From the NCBI GenBank assembly GCA_937958105.1, contig CALFXJ010000005.1:124001-188000 (forward strand): DNA of 64,000 bases. The letters run 5' to 3'. How positions within the stretch are numbered: position 1 is the stretch's first letter; the number at the start of each line of letters is the position of its first letter. The DNA comes from an uncultured Cellvibrio sp. (GTDB lineage: Bacteria; Pseudomonadota; Gammaproteobacteria; Pseudomonadales; Cellvibrionaceae). Below the pieces are notes generated by a model, which saw only the letters and a program-made list of their open reading frames with translations, was not told the DNA's origin and did not search any database. Below are positions 52,806 to 62,321 of this stretch, one piece after another. The position numbers and the translations under genes are program-made.

Positions 52806-53756
52806 TTACGGATTACCGTAGCTCATCAACCGCTGATAACGGCGCTCCAGCAGGTTATCAATGTGCTCTTTACTTAGGCGATCCACCTGATCAATCAGGC
52901 GCTCCTGCAGTTTGCTGGCCATGGCTTCCAGATCGCGGTGTGCGCCACCCAGAGGCTCGGGAATAGTTTCATCCACAATGCCCAGCTCTTCCAGCACCTT
53001 GGAGGTTACACCCATCGCCTGAGCCGCCTCCGGCGCTTTGGCCACGGTCTTCCAGATGATGTTGGCACAGCCTTCCGGCGAGATAACAAAGTAAGTGGAG
53101 TACTGCAGCATATTGAGGTGATCACCCACACCGATAGCCAGAGCACCGCCGGATGAACCTTCACCGATCACGGTGCATACGATGGGCGTACGCAGACGGG
53201 ACATCACCGCCAGGTTCTGAGCAATAGCTTCGGAGATACCGCGCTCTTCCGAGTCAATGCCGGGATAAGCACCGGGGGTATCAATCAGGGTAAGCACCGG
53301 CAACTTGAAACGCTCAGCCATCTCCATCAGACGCAGTGCTTTACGATAACCTTCCGGCTTAGGCATACCGAAGTTGCGGTAGACCTTGTCATGCACGGAA
53401 CGACCTTTCTCTTCACCAATCACCATGACAGGTTTGCCATCCAAACGTGCGACACCGCCGATGATGGCTTTGTCGTCACCAAAATGGCGATCACCATGCA
53501 ATTCATCCCAATCGGTAAACACGCGGCTGATGTAATCAGAGGCATATGGACGCTGAGGATGGCGGGCAACCTTGACGATGTCCCAGGGGGTCAGGTTGGA
53601 GTAAATACTTTCGGTCAGCTTGGTGCTTTTTTCGCGGAGCTTGGCGATCTCGTCCGCAATATTAAGGTCGTTGGCATTGCCAACCAATTGCAGCTCTTCG
53701 ATCTTGCCTTCAAGGACCGCAATCGGCTGTTCAAAATCCAGATAATTCAGATTCAT
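52806..53756 (-). CDS. accA: Acetyl-CoA carboxylase carboxyltransferase subunit alpha
   Basis: The 316-residue protein matches E. coli AccA in length and sequence: YLDFEQPIAVLEGKI, HPQRPYASDYI, FGDDKAIIGG, LIDTPGAYPGIDSEERG and EGSSGGALAIGVGD. With AccD it transfers carboxyl from biotin to acetyl-CoA, the first step of fatty acid synthesis. It follows dnaE with a 192-bp gap, as in many gammaproteobacteria. Confidence 0.97.
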   Translation of the reverse strand: MNLNYLDFEQPIAVLEGKIEELQLVGNANDLNIADEIAKLREKSTKLTESIYSNLTPWDIVKVARHPQRPYASDYISRVFTDWDELHGDRHFGDDKAIIGGVARLDGKPVMVIGEEKGRSVHDKVYRNFGMPKPEGYRKALRLMEMAERFKLPVLTLIDTPGAYPGIDSEERGISEAIAQNLAVMSRLRTPIVCTVIGEGSSGGALAIGVGDHLNMLQYSTYFVISPEGCANIIWKTVAKAPEAAQAMGVTSKVLEELGIVDETIPEPLGGAHRDLEAMASKLQERLIDQVDRLSKEHIDNLLERRYQRLMSYGNP

Positions 53757-53948
53757 ATCACTAACTGGCTCAAGGTTTGGGATGTTGCGTTGGTGATTTA
53801 TTCAGGTGCCACTTCGGACGGGCTTCCGGGTATAGCAGGCACAATAAGGTCGCCTAAGATACGCTAAAGTGCCCTGCGAGTCGACCTCCGGGGCACAATT
53901 TCCTGATGAAATGCAAAAGCAATCAAGGGCTTAGGCCCCTTGCGAAGG

Positions 53949-56900
53949 TCAGTAAACCAGCCTGACTTTTGCCGTTCCGTATTGATCGCGCAGACGTTGC
54001 AGCAGATCGTCTTCCGGCCGGACCAGCCAGGCATCACCCAGGCGAAGCTGGGCGCGGGCATTGCTGCGCTGATAGTCAATAACCAGCGGACAGCGGCCTT
54101 CGCGATAGGGATCAAGAATCTCACTGAGCTCGCGCACGAAGTTGGCTGGCAGGCTGCCGGATTCGAGTTCCAGGCAGAGCTCCCGCGCCTTTTCCTGCCG
54201 CACGTCAGACAGCAGACTGATAGCGTCGGCGCGCATCTTCAGCAGTCCGTTGTAATCGTCGTAGCTCACCTGGCCGTTGATCACCAGCAAGCCGTCTTTC
54301 AGCAACAGATCGCGCGATTGATTGTAGGTGTCCGCAAAGATCGCGACTTCAATTCGGCCGGTACGATCATCCAGGGTGACAAAAGCCATGGTGTCACCGC
54401 GCTTGGTTTTCATAACCCGCTGCGCTACCACCAGCCCCGCCACCGTCTGGTTGCTCTTTTCCGGTTTCAGATCGGCAATACGCGATGACACGAGATGATT
54501 CAGTTCACTGTCGTATTCATCGATAGGGTGACCGGTCAGGTAGAGGCCAAGGGTTTCTTTCTCGGCATTCAACCGCTCTTTCATGGTCCAGCTGCGCACC
54601 CGGTGGAAATCGCGGTACACATCTTCGTCGGTGCCGGCACTGGGTACGACATCACCGAACAGATCCATCATGCCCGCGCTGGTGTTTGCCGCTGATTGCT
54701 CGGCAGCTTTAACCGCTTCGTTCATTGCGGCAAACATCACCGCGCGATCGTGATCGATATTGATGCCGGGACCAAGATTATCCGCCGCACCAGAACGAAT
54801 GAGTGCTTCCAGCGCACGTTTGTTGACTTTACGCGGATCGATACGCGCACAGAAATCAAAAAGATTTTTAAACGGACCGCCAGCATTACGCGCCGCGATG
54901 ATGCTTTCCACTGGCCCTTCACCCAGACCTTTGATCGCACCCAGGCCATAGATGATATTACCGGCCTCGTCGACGGTGAAATGAAATTCCCCACTGTTGA
55001 CGTCCGGCGGCAACAGCTTCAACTTCATCTGGCGACATTCTTCGATGAAGGTCACCACCTTGTCGGTTTTATCCATGTCCGAAGACATGGTGGCTGCCAT
55101 AAAGTGCGCGGGATAATGCGCTTTCAGCCACGCGGTCTGGTAGGAAACAATCGCGTAAGCCGCCGAGTGCGACTTGTTAAAGCCGTAGCCCGCAAACTTC
55201 TCTACCAGATCGAAGATGCGAATAGCGAGTTCAGGGTCCACACCTTGTTTTTTTGCACCCTCTTCAAACACCGCACGCTGCTTGGCCATCTCCTCCGGCT
55301 TTTTCTTACCCATGGCGCGGCGCAGCATGTCAGCGCCGCCGAGCGTATAACCGGCGAGAACCTGCGCAATCTGCATTACCTGTTCCTGATAAACGATAAC
55401 GCCATAGGTTGGTTCAAGAACGGGCTTCAGACTCGGGTGTTGAAATTTTGCATCGGGATAGGCGACCTGAGCACGGCCGTGCTTACGGTTGATGAAGTCG
55501 TCCACCATGCCCGACTCCAGCGGGCCGGGACGGAATAGCGCAACCAGTGCAATCAGGTCTTCAATATTGTCCGGCTGCAGACGCTTGATCAGGTCTTTCA
55601 TACCGCGGGATTCCAGCTGGAATACAGCGGTGGTTTCAGCGCGCTTCAGCAGCGCAAATGTGTTGGAGTCATCCAGAGGAATCGCGCTGATATCCAGCGG
55701 CGCCTCGCCTTTTTTCGCACGCTGTTTATCAATCATCAGGCGCGCCCAGTCGATGATGGTCAAGGTGCGCAGACCGAGGAAGTCAAACTTCACCAGCCCG
55801 GCTTCTTCCACATCATTTTTGTCGAACTGAGTTACCAGACCACCGCCGGTTTCATCGCAGAACAGCGGGGAGAAGTCGGTGAGTTTGGTGGGCGCTATCA
55901 CCACACCACCTGCGTGTTTTCCGACGTTGCGCGTCAAACCTTCCAGCTGCTTCGCCATCTCCCAGATTTCCTGGGCATCGCTGTCGGTTTCGAGAAATTC
56001 ACGCAGGACAGCTTCCTGCTCCAGTGCCGCCTCGAGAGTCATGCCCGGAGTGGGAGGAATCATCTTGGACAGTTTGTCAGCAAGACCGTAAGATTTGCCC
56101 TGCACGCGCGCCACATCGCGTACCACCGCCTTGGCGGCCATGGTACCGAAGGTAATGATCTGACTGACCGCATCGCGGCCATAGTTATCCGCGACGTAGG
56201 AAATCACTTTATCGCGGTTGTCCATGCAGAAGTCGATATCGAAGTCCGGCATGGAGACCCGCTCGGGATTAAGAAAACGTTCGAACAGCAAATCGTATTC
56301 AAGCGGATCAAGGTCGGTAATCTTGAGTGAGTAAGCCACCAGTGAGCCGGCCCCGGATCCGCGTCCTGGACCCACAGGAATATCGTGATCTTTAGCCCAC
56401 TGGATAAAGTCCATCACGATAAGAAAATAGCCGGGGAATCCCATCTGAACGATGATGTCGAGCTCGAACTTCAACCGGTCTTCGTAGACCTTGCGCCGCT
56501 CAGCGTAATCGGGAGCGGATTTGTCGAGGATGCGCTCGAGCCGCTCTTCCAGCCCTTCGTGAGAAATCTTGCGGAAGAACTCCGCCTCGGTCATCCCTTC
56601 TGGAATGGGATATTCCGGCAGGAAGTACTTACCCATCTGGATAGTGACATTGCACCGCCTGGCAATTTCCACCGTGTTGGCAATGGCCTCAGGAATATCA
56701 CTGAACAGCTCCGCCATCTCTTCCGGTGATCGCAGGTATTGCTGCTCACTGTAACGACGCTCGCGGCGCGGATCATCGAGGGTGCGCCCCTCACTGATAC
56801 ATACCCGCGCTTCGTGTACTTCAAACTCATCGCGCTTCAGAAAGCGTACATCGTTGGTGGCCACCACTGGACATTGCAGTTCATCTGCGAGTGCGACAGC

Positions 56901-57449
56901 AAGGTGCAGATATTCTTCATCGTTTTCACGCCCGGTCCGCTGCAGTTCGAGATAAAAACGGTCCGGGAAATCGCGCATCCAGCCCTGCAGAAGTTCCTGC
57001 GCCTGGGCCGTACGACCCGCCAGCAGACTCATGCCGACATCACCGAACTTTCCGCCGGACAAGGCGATGACACCTTCGCGGTGCTCACTCACCCATTCAC
57101 GCTGCACATAGGCAATGCCCTGGTGCTGACCGTGCTGCCAGGCGCGTGAAATCAATTCGATAATATTTTTATAGCCGGTGTTATCAATCGCCAGCAGTGT
57201 CAGCAGCGTGGGCATCCCTTCGGTGTCGTTGCTCGCCACAAGAAAATCGCTGCCCACAATCGGTTTGACACCCGCGCCCTGCGCGGCCTTGTAAAACTTA
57301 ATGAGGCCGTAGAAGTTGGTCTGGTCGGTAATCGCACAGGCCGGCATCTTCAACTCAGCAACGCGTTTCACCAGCGGCTTGATACGCACCAGACTGTCGA
57401 CCAGCGAAAACTCGGTGTGAAGGCGAAGATGGACAAAATTGGTAGTCAT
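53949..57449 (-). CDS. dnaE: DNA polymerase III alpha subunit
   Basis: The 1166-residue replicative polymerase has an N-terminal PHP domain (FVHLRLHTEFSLVDS), the palm with the acid block MPDFDIDFCMDNRDKVI, GPGRGSGAGSLVAYSL, the finger region, a helix-hairpin-helix, an OB fold near 990-1070 and the C-terminal tau-binding region. The size is typical of gammaproteobacterial DnaE1. It starts 10 bp after rnhB on the minus strand. Confidence 0.97.
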   Translation of the reverse strand: MTTNFVHLRLHTEFSLVDSLVRIKPLVKRVAELKMPACAITDQTNFYGLIKFYKAAQGAGVKPIVGSDFLVASNDTEGMPTLLTLLAIDNTGYKNIIELISRAWQHGQHQGIAYVQREWVSEHREGVIALSGGKFGDVGMSLLAGRTAQAQELLQGWMRDFPDRFYLELQRTGRENDEEYLHLAVALADELQCPVVATNDVRFLKRDEFEVHEARVCISEGRTLDDPRRERRYSEQQYLRSPEEMAELFSDIPEAIANTVEIARRCNVTIQMGKYFLPEYPIPEGMTEAEFFRKISHEGLEERLERILDKSAPDYAERRKVYEDRLKFELDIIVQMGFPGYFLIVMDFIQWAKDHDIPVGPGRGSGAGSLVAYSLKITDLDPLEYDLLFERFLNPERVSMPDFDIDFCMDNRDKVISYVADNYGRDAVSQIITFGTMAAKAVVRDVARVQGKSYGLADKLSKMIPPTPGMTLEAALEQEAVLREFLETDSDAQEIWEMAKQLEGLTRNVGKHAGGVVIAPTKLTDFSPLFCDETGGGLVTQFDKNDVEEAGLVKFDFLGLRTLTIIDWARLMIDKQRAKKGEAPLDISAIPLDDSNTFALLKRAETTAVFQLESRGMKDLIKRLQPDNIEDLIALVALFRPGPLESGMVDDFINRKHGRAQVAYPDAKFQHPSLKPVLEPTYGVIVYQEQVMQIAQVLAGYTLGGADMLRRAMGKKKPEEMAKQRAVFEEGAKKQGVDPELAIRIFDLVEKFAGYGFNKSHSAAYAIVSYQTAWLKAHYPAHFMAATMSSDMDKTDKVVTFIEECRQMKLKLLPPDVNSGEFHFTVDEAGNIIYGLGAIKGLGEGPVESIIAARNAGGPFKNLFDFCARIDPRKVNKRALEALIRSGAADNLGPGINIDHDRAVMFAAMNEAVKAAEQSAANTSAGMMDLFGDVVPSAGTDEDVYRDFHRVRSWTMKERLNAEKETLGLYLTGHPIDEYDSELNHLVSSRIADLKPEKSNQTVAGLVVAQRVMKTKRGDTMAFVTLDDRTGRIEVAIFADTYNQSRDLLLKDGLLVINGQVSYDDYNGLLKMRADAISLLSDVRQEKARELCLELESGSLPANFVRELSEILDPYREGRCPLVIDYQRSNARAQLRLGDAWLVRPEDDLLQRLRDQYGTAKVRLVY

Positions 57450-57459
57450 ACGTTTGGGA

Positions 57460-58074
57460 TCAGAATAATTCTATCTGCTCAATGCGCGCTTTAACCGGCG
57501 CATAGGATTGGCGATGAATGGGAGTCACGCCCAGTCTGGCAATTGCATCCATGTGCACTTTCGTCGGATAACCTTTATGGTCGGCAAAGCCATAGCCCGG
57601 ATACTGTTTATCCAGCTCCAGCATCTCCCGATCACGCGCCACCTTGGCCAGGATAGACGCTGCACTGATGGCGGCCACGCGACTATCACCTTTAACCACC
57701 GCCTCTGCCGTATATTTCCACTTTGGCAATTTATTGCCGTCCACCAGTACGTGCTCAGGCTGAATATGCAGCCCTTCCACTGCACGCGTCATGGCGAGCA
57801 GGCTGGCCTGCAGAATATTTATCTGGTCAATCTCGGCAACAGTCGCACGGGCAATACACCAGCTCTTCGCGTAGCGCTGGATTTCATCGAATAAAAACTC
57901 ACGTCGTTTTTCCGTAAGTTTTTTGGAATCATTGAGCCCTTCGATCGGATGGTCCGGATCAAGAATGACCGCTGCCGCAACAACATCCCAGGCTAAAGGT
58001 CCACGCCCGACTTCATCAACACCCGCCAGCAGATGCCCCTGATAACAGGGAACAAAAGGTTCAATGATCGTCAT
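57460..58074 (-). CDS. rnhB: Ribonuclease HII with unusual Trp in the signature
   Basis: The 204-residue enzyme removes ribonucleotides from DNA. The catalytic Asp20-Glu21 (GVDEVGRG) and the GRG recognition motif (23-25) are intact. The signature normally continues PLAGxVV, but here it reads PLAWDVV: Trp29 (TGG) replaces a highly conserved Gly. Later motifs (NDSKKLTEKRR, VDGNK, GDSRVAAISAASILAKVARD) are normal. It overlaps lpxB by 4 bp. Confidence 0.95.
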   Translation of the reverse strand: MTIIEPFVPCYQGHLLAGVDEVGRGPLAWDVVAAAVILDPDHPIEGLNDSKKLTEKRREFLFDEIQRYAKSWCIARATVAEIDQINILQASLLAMTRAVEGLHIQPEHVLVDGNKLPKWKYTAEAVVKGDSRVAAISAASILAKVARDREMLELDKQYPGYGFADHKGYPTKVHMDAIARLGVTPIHRQSYAPVKARIEQIELF

Positions 58075-59243
58075 GGCTCGTTTCCTTTGAACGAACCAGC
58101 TGATGAATGAATCAGCTGGGCAACCGCCTCTGCCGCACGATCGCTGGCATTAAGTTTTAACGATTGATGCATTGCGTAAAATGTATCGCGCAACGCCTGG
58201 GTTTCCTCCGGGTTTTCGAAGTAGTGCATCACTGCTGCACTCATATCTTCCGCTGTAGCAACGTCCTGCAGCAGCTCCGGCACCAGCTGTTTGCCGGCGA
58301 GCAGATTCGGCAGCCCCACGTAAGGCGTTTTGACCATGCGGGACAATATGGCCCAGGACAGCCAGGACAACTTGTACGCGATCACCATGGGACGTTTGAG
58401 CAGCATCGCCTCAAGGGCGGTTGTGCCGGAAGCCATGAGCACCACATCAGCTGCTGCCATGACGGTTTGCGACTGACCATTCACCAGCTGAATGGGATAT
58501 TCATGATAGGCGCTGAGCTGTAAATGCAATTGCCTATAGCGGTCAGCATTAGCGGCGGGAATAACAAACTGCAGATCGGGATCGCGCCGCAGGCAGTGTA
58601 CCGCCGTTTCCATAAACAACTGTCCCAGGCGTTCCACCTCATTGCTGCGGCTACCGGGCAGTAAGGCGACGACCTTGGCATCCTCGGCGATATGCAGAGT
58701 GCGCCGGGCCGCCTGATGGTCAATCTCCAAGGGAATTTCATCGGCCAGATGATGACCGACAAAGGTGACAGGCACCTGATGCTGTTGATAGAACTCCGCT
58801 TCAAACGGAAGCAGTGTCAACATCAGATCCACCGAACGCGCGATTTTATGAATGCGTTTCTGCCGCCAGGCCCATACCGACGGACTGACATAATGAACCG
58901 TCGGAATGCCTTTTTCTTTCAGGTCGCCTTCGAGTGTGAGATTAAAATCTGGTGAGTCGATACCAATGAAGACAGCGGGAGGCTCAGCAATAAAATGATC
59001 GCGCAGAAAGCCGCGAATCTTCAGCAGTTCCGGCAGACGCTTCAGTGGCTCAACCAGCCCCATGACCGCCAGACGGTCCTGGGGAAAGAAAGAGTGGAAC
59101 CCCAGCGCCAGCATACGCGGCCCGCCGATACCGGAAAACTCTGCCTCGGGAAAATGCTTGCGCAAGGCCACCATCAGCCCCGCTCCGAGGATATCCCCGG
59201 AAGCCTCACCTACTACGATGCCGATACGCAAACGATCCGACAT
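58071..59243 (-). CDS. lpxB: Lipid-A-disaccharide synthase
   Basis: The 390-residue peripheral membrane glycosyltransferase joins UDP-2,3-diacylglucosamine and lipid X. Family features are GEASGDILGAGLM, GIGGPRM, YVSPSVWAWRQKR, FVGHHLADE, LLPGSRSNEV and the ASGTTALEAML loop. It is between lpxA and rnhB in the conserved operon. Confidence 0.97.
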   Translation of the reverse strand: MSDRLRIGIVVGEASGDILGAGLMVALRKHFPEAEFSGIGGPRMLALGFHSFFPQDRLAVMGLVEPLKRLPELLKIRGFLRDHFIAEPPAVFIGIDSPDFNLTLEGDLKEKGIPTVHYVSPSVWAWRQKRIHKIARSVDLMLTLLPFEAEFYQQHQVPVTFVGHHLADEIPLEIDHQAARRTLHIAEDAKVVALLPGSRSNEVERLGQLFMETAVHCLRRDPDLQFVIPAANADRYRQLHLQLSAYHEYPIQLVNGQSQTVMAAADVVLMASGTTALEAMLLKRPMVIAYKLSWLSWAILSRMVKTPYVGLPNLLAGKQLVPELLQDVATAEDMSAAVMHYFENPEETQALRDTFYAMHQSLKLNASDRAAEAVAQLIHSSAGSFKGNEP

Positions 59244-59251
59244 CCCGCCTC

Positions 59252-60022
59252 CTATCGCACAATCCCGCGCGATGATGATTTCAAAGAGTCGATCAGAGTA
59301 TTCAGAACACTGCTGGTCTGCGCCATCAGCTCCAGCTCCTTGATAGCCTCATCAAGGGTCAGGCCACGCCGGTAAATGAGCTTGTAAGCCTTGGTGATAT
59401 TACTGATATCTTCCGCAGTAAAACCGCGGCGACGCAGGCCTTCCGCATTGATGCTTTTCGCTTCCGCCGGGCTGCCGTTGACCATGACAAAGGCCGGCAC
59501 ATCTTTTCCAATTGCCGTACCCATCCCGCTGAAACTGTGAGCCCCGATCTTGCAGAACTGATGCACCAGCGTAAAACCGCTGAGGATAGCCCAGTCATCA
59601 ATATGTACGTGCCCGGCGAGAGCCGTGTTGTTTACAAGGATGCAATGATTGCCAATCACACTGTCGTGACCGATGTGGACATAGGCCATCAGCAGGTTGT
59701 TATTGCCGATAGTGGTTTCATTGCGATCCTGAATAGTGCCGCGGTGAATCGTGACGCCCTCACGGATAATGTTGTTATCACCAATCACCAGGCGCGTCGG
59801 CTCACCTTTGTATTTCAGATCAGGGGTATCTTCTCCCACCGTCGAAAACTGGAAAATCCGGTTATTCTTTCCAATAACCGTAGGGCCTTTAACAATCACA
59901 TGGGAGTTGATAACGGTGCCCGCTCCGATTTCCACATCAGGGCCGATGATAGACCAGGGACCAACCTCCACATCGGGTGCAAGTCTGGCAGAGGGATGGA
60001 TGATAGCTCGTGAATCAATCAA
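59252..60022 (-). CDS. lpxA: UDP-N-acetylglucosamine acyltransferase
   Basis: The 256-residue left-handed beta-helix enzyme adds the first acyl chain in lipid A synthesis. Hexapeptide repeats and the catalytic-His region (LLMAYVHIGHDSVIGN) are clear. The C-terminal helical domain includes RGFTAEDISNITKAYKLIYR. It follows fabZ by 144 bp, a gap with a hairpin. Confidence 0.97.
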   Translation of the reverse strand: MIDSRAIIHPSARLAPDVEVGPWSIIGPDVEIGAGTVINSHVIVKGPTVIGKNNRIFQFSTVGEDTPDLKYKGEPTRLVIGDNNIIREGVTIHRGTIQDRNETTIGNNNLLMAYVHIGHDSVIGNHCILVNNTALAGHVHIDDWAILSGFTLVHQFCKIGAHSFSGMGTAIGKDVPAFVMVNGSPAEAKSINAEGLRRRGFTAEDISNITKAYKLIYRRGLTLDEAIKELELMAQTSSVLNTLIDSLKSSSRGIVR

Positions 60023-60139
60023 GGAATTATTCTCACCATTCTGGTTGACTGAGGTATTGCCGATCCATCGTTGTCACGCAGGATAAAAAATATCTACAGC
60101 GATCAATAGCTTTTCGAATCAATGCAATTTTTGAATCAA

Positions 60140-60159
60140 CAAACCCCGCGACCGGGGTT
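60140..60159 (-). terminator. Hairpin between fabZ and lpxA
   Basis: AAACCCCG (60140-60147) pairs with CGGGGTTT (60152-60159). On the minus strand a short TTTGTTGATT tail follows. It is 7 bp after the fabZ stop and may partly attenuate read-through into lpxA. Confidence 0.55.
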
Positions 60160-60166
60160 TGCGCAA

Positions 60167-60604
60167 TCAGATTTTACGATCCGCACAGAGGATGGTTGCC
60201 GAGGCAGCGAGAGCACCATCAACCGTTGCGCGACATTCGAATTTCCAGATTCCACGTTTTTCTGAAACGACCCGGGACTCCAGCTGAAGCCGATCACCGG
60301 GAATAACCTGACGTTTGAAGCGTACATCATCGACGCCGGCGAACAGATAAATCGATCCATCCTGGGGTTTTTTCTTGGCACTTTTGAACCCCAGAATCCC
60401 CGATGCCTGGGCCATAGCCTCAATGATCAACACACCTGGGAAAATAGGTGCCTGTGGAAAGTGACCGTTGAATACTTCTTCGTTAACCGTGATGTTTTTG
60501 TAGGCGATGATTGATTCACCCTCCACCAACTCCACGACCCGATCGACCAATAAAAATGGATAACGATGAGGTAAGTATTCGCGAATTTCATTGACATCCA
60601 TCAT
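60167..60604 (-). CDS. fabZ: 3-hydroxyacyl-ACP dehydratase FabZ
   Basis: About 145 residues from the ATG at 60604 (AGGGG 9 bp upstream). It dehydrates beta-hydroxyacyl-ACP. The hotdog-fold active site is visible: His in NGHFPQAPIFPG and Glu in IIEAMAQASG. The N-terminal LPHRYPFLLVDRV is typical. Another ATG at 60622 is in frame but without a good site. Confidence 0.97.
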   Translation of the reverse strand: MMDVNEIREYLPHRYPFLLVDRVVELVEGESIIAYKNITVNEEVFNGHFPQAPIFPGVLIIEAMAQASGILGFKSAKKKPQDGSIYLFAGVDDVRFKRQVIPGDRLQLESRVVSEKRGIWKFECRATVDGALAASATILCADRKI

Positions 60605-60719
60605 GGTCGATGACCCCTGCATACTCAGCTTTTAAGCTTTTAAAAATATGAAAGACTTTTGCACCCGGACCCCGTGATAATTCAGCCGATCCAGATACAA
60701 AAGCCTCACGGTTATTCAA

Positions 60720-61745
60720 TCAGATCTTTTTTACATCTTTTTCAAGACGACTCAGGCGAGTCGCTATGGCATCCAGCTGGCGAAACCGCACCGCGTTCTT
60801 CCGCCACTCTTTCGTGGAAGATATCGGTGTTCCCGACGAATAGGAGCCAGGCTCAGATATAGAGGCAGACACCATGGTCATACCTGTGAAGTGGATATTA
60901 TCGCCTATATCTATATGGCCAACCACACCAACACCACCAGCGAAGGTTACGTTTTCACCGACCACCGTACTGCCGGCGATCGCTGAGGTAGCTGCCATTG
61001 CGCAGTTTTTCCCCAGACGAACGTTATGGGCAATATGAACCAGATTATCCAGTATCACCCCGTCATCTAACACTGTGTTCCCCAGCGCGCCGCGATCTAC
61101 TGTGGTGCATGCACCTATTTCGACGCGGTTGCCAATGATAACACTGCCGAGCTGGTGGATCTTAACCCATTCTTTGCCGTTGGGCGCGAAGCCAAAGCCG
61201 TCCGCTCCAATGACAGCTCCACTGTGGATAATACAATCCGTCCCAATGGAGATGCCGTGATATATGGTTACGTTTGCCATCAGGCGGGTACGACTGCCGA
61301 TGCTGGTGTCATCTCCAATCGATACACCGGGGCCCACCACGACACCATCCCCCAGCGTTACGCCTGTTCCGATGACGGCATTGGCTGCGATGCTGACATC
61401 TTTGCCCAGAACCACTCGCTCACCAATGACCGCTGAAGGATGAATACCAACGACCTCTGTACGGCTGTGATCAAACAATCGTGTCAGTCGGGCATAGCCT
61501 ACGTAGGGATTGGCAATGATCAGTTTATTACCATTAAACTGGGCCGCCTGCTCCTGATTCAGAATTACCGCGCCTGCACCACAGGAAGCAAGATATTTGG
61601 CATACGCAGGGCTGGCAATGAAGCTGATTTCGTGAGCTTGTGCAGTTTGCAGGCTGGCAAATGCACTGACTTGATAGTCGGGATCGCCAACCAGCTCAGC
61701 CTCAATGTACTGAGCCAGTTCGGCAAGTGAATAGGATTTTTTCAC
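60720..61745 (-). CDS. lpxD: UDP-3-O-acylglucosamine N-acyltransferase
   Basis: The 341-residue enzyme adds the N-linked acyl chain in lipid A synthesis. An N-terminal uridine-binding domain (YSLAELAQYIEAEL, then FIASPAYAKYL) is followed by a long hexapeptide beta-helix and a C-terminal helix. The HIAHNVRLGKNCAMA block carries the catalytic His. Confidence 0.97.
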   Translation of the reverse strand: MKKSYSLAELAQYIEAELVGDPDYQVSAFASLQTAQAHEISFIASPAYAKYLASCGAGAVILNQEQAAQFNGNKLIIANPYVGYARLTRLFDHSRTEVVGIHPSAVIGERVVLGKDVSIAANAVIGTGVTLGDGVVVGPGVSIGDDTSIGSRTRLMANVTIYHGISIGTDCIIHSGAVIGADGFGFAPNGKEWVKIHQLGSVIIGNRVEIGACTTVDRGALGNTVLDDGVILDNLVHIAHNVRLGKNCAMAATSAIAGSTVVGENVTFAGGVGVVGHIDIGDNIHFTGMTMVSASISEPGSYSSGTPISSTKEWRKNAVRFRQLDAIATRLSRLEKDVKKI

Positions 61746-61771
61746 CTGATGTGTCCCAAGCCAAAGGGTAA

Positions 61772-62284
61772 TTATTTGGCTTTATTCAGCATGTCGGTTA
61801 ATTTCTGGGTGATATCAAATGCGGGCGCCGCGTGTATGGCTGCCTGGCTGTTCAATACCAATCCGATGTTGTCGGCAGCGATTATCTGCTCCAGCACGGT
61901 GCGGGTTTTCGGTGTCAGATCCTGCATAACGCGCTGCATGACAGCCTGACGTTCAGCCTGCAGTTTTTTTCCAGCAAGCTCATAGTCAGCTCGCAGATAT
62001 TCAACCTTTTTACGATGCTCCGCCTGCTCTTCGGCTGACCAGGTCATACCATCTTTTTCAGCGGCTGCCTGCAGGTTTTTCATATCGGCAACCAGGCCAT
62101 CAAGCTTTGCCTTCATTGCAGCGTATTCAGGATCTTTATCCAGTTTGGCGAGGCTTTGTTTAGCCAATTCGGTACCCAGCATAGCGGCCTGGACATCGAG
62201 AATCACGACCTTGCCTTGCGCAAAGCTGACAGCAGACAACATGGACAGCAACAACGCAGCACAGAGTTTCCGGGTAACACTCAC
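61772..62284 (-). CDS. ompH: OmpH/Skp family periplasmic chaperone
   Basis: The 170-residue protein starts at a GTG at 62284 (GAGGA 7 bp upstream) with a signal peptide ending SFA (about 22). The rest is a long charged helical hairpin as in Skp, which holds unfolded outer-membrane proteins for BamA. The frame stays open to 62368, but the upstream residues lack signal-peptide character. It lies between bamA and lpxD. Confidence 0.92.
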   Translation of the reverse strand: MSVTRKLCAALLLSMLSAVSFAQGKVVILDVQAAMLGTELAKQSLAKLDKDPEYAAMKAKLDGLVADMKNLQAAAEKDGMTWSAEEQAEHRKKVEYLRADYELAGKKLQAERQAVMQRVMQDLTPKTRTVLEQIIAADNIGLVLNSQAAIHAAPAFDITQKLTDMLNKAK

Positions 62285-62321
62285 AATTTTATCCTCATGG
62301 TTATTAGTTAAAGCACTGTTA

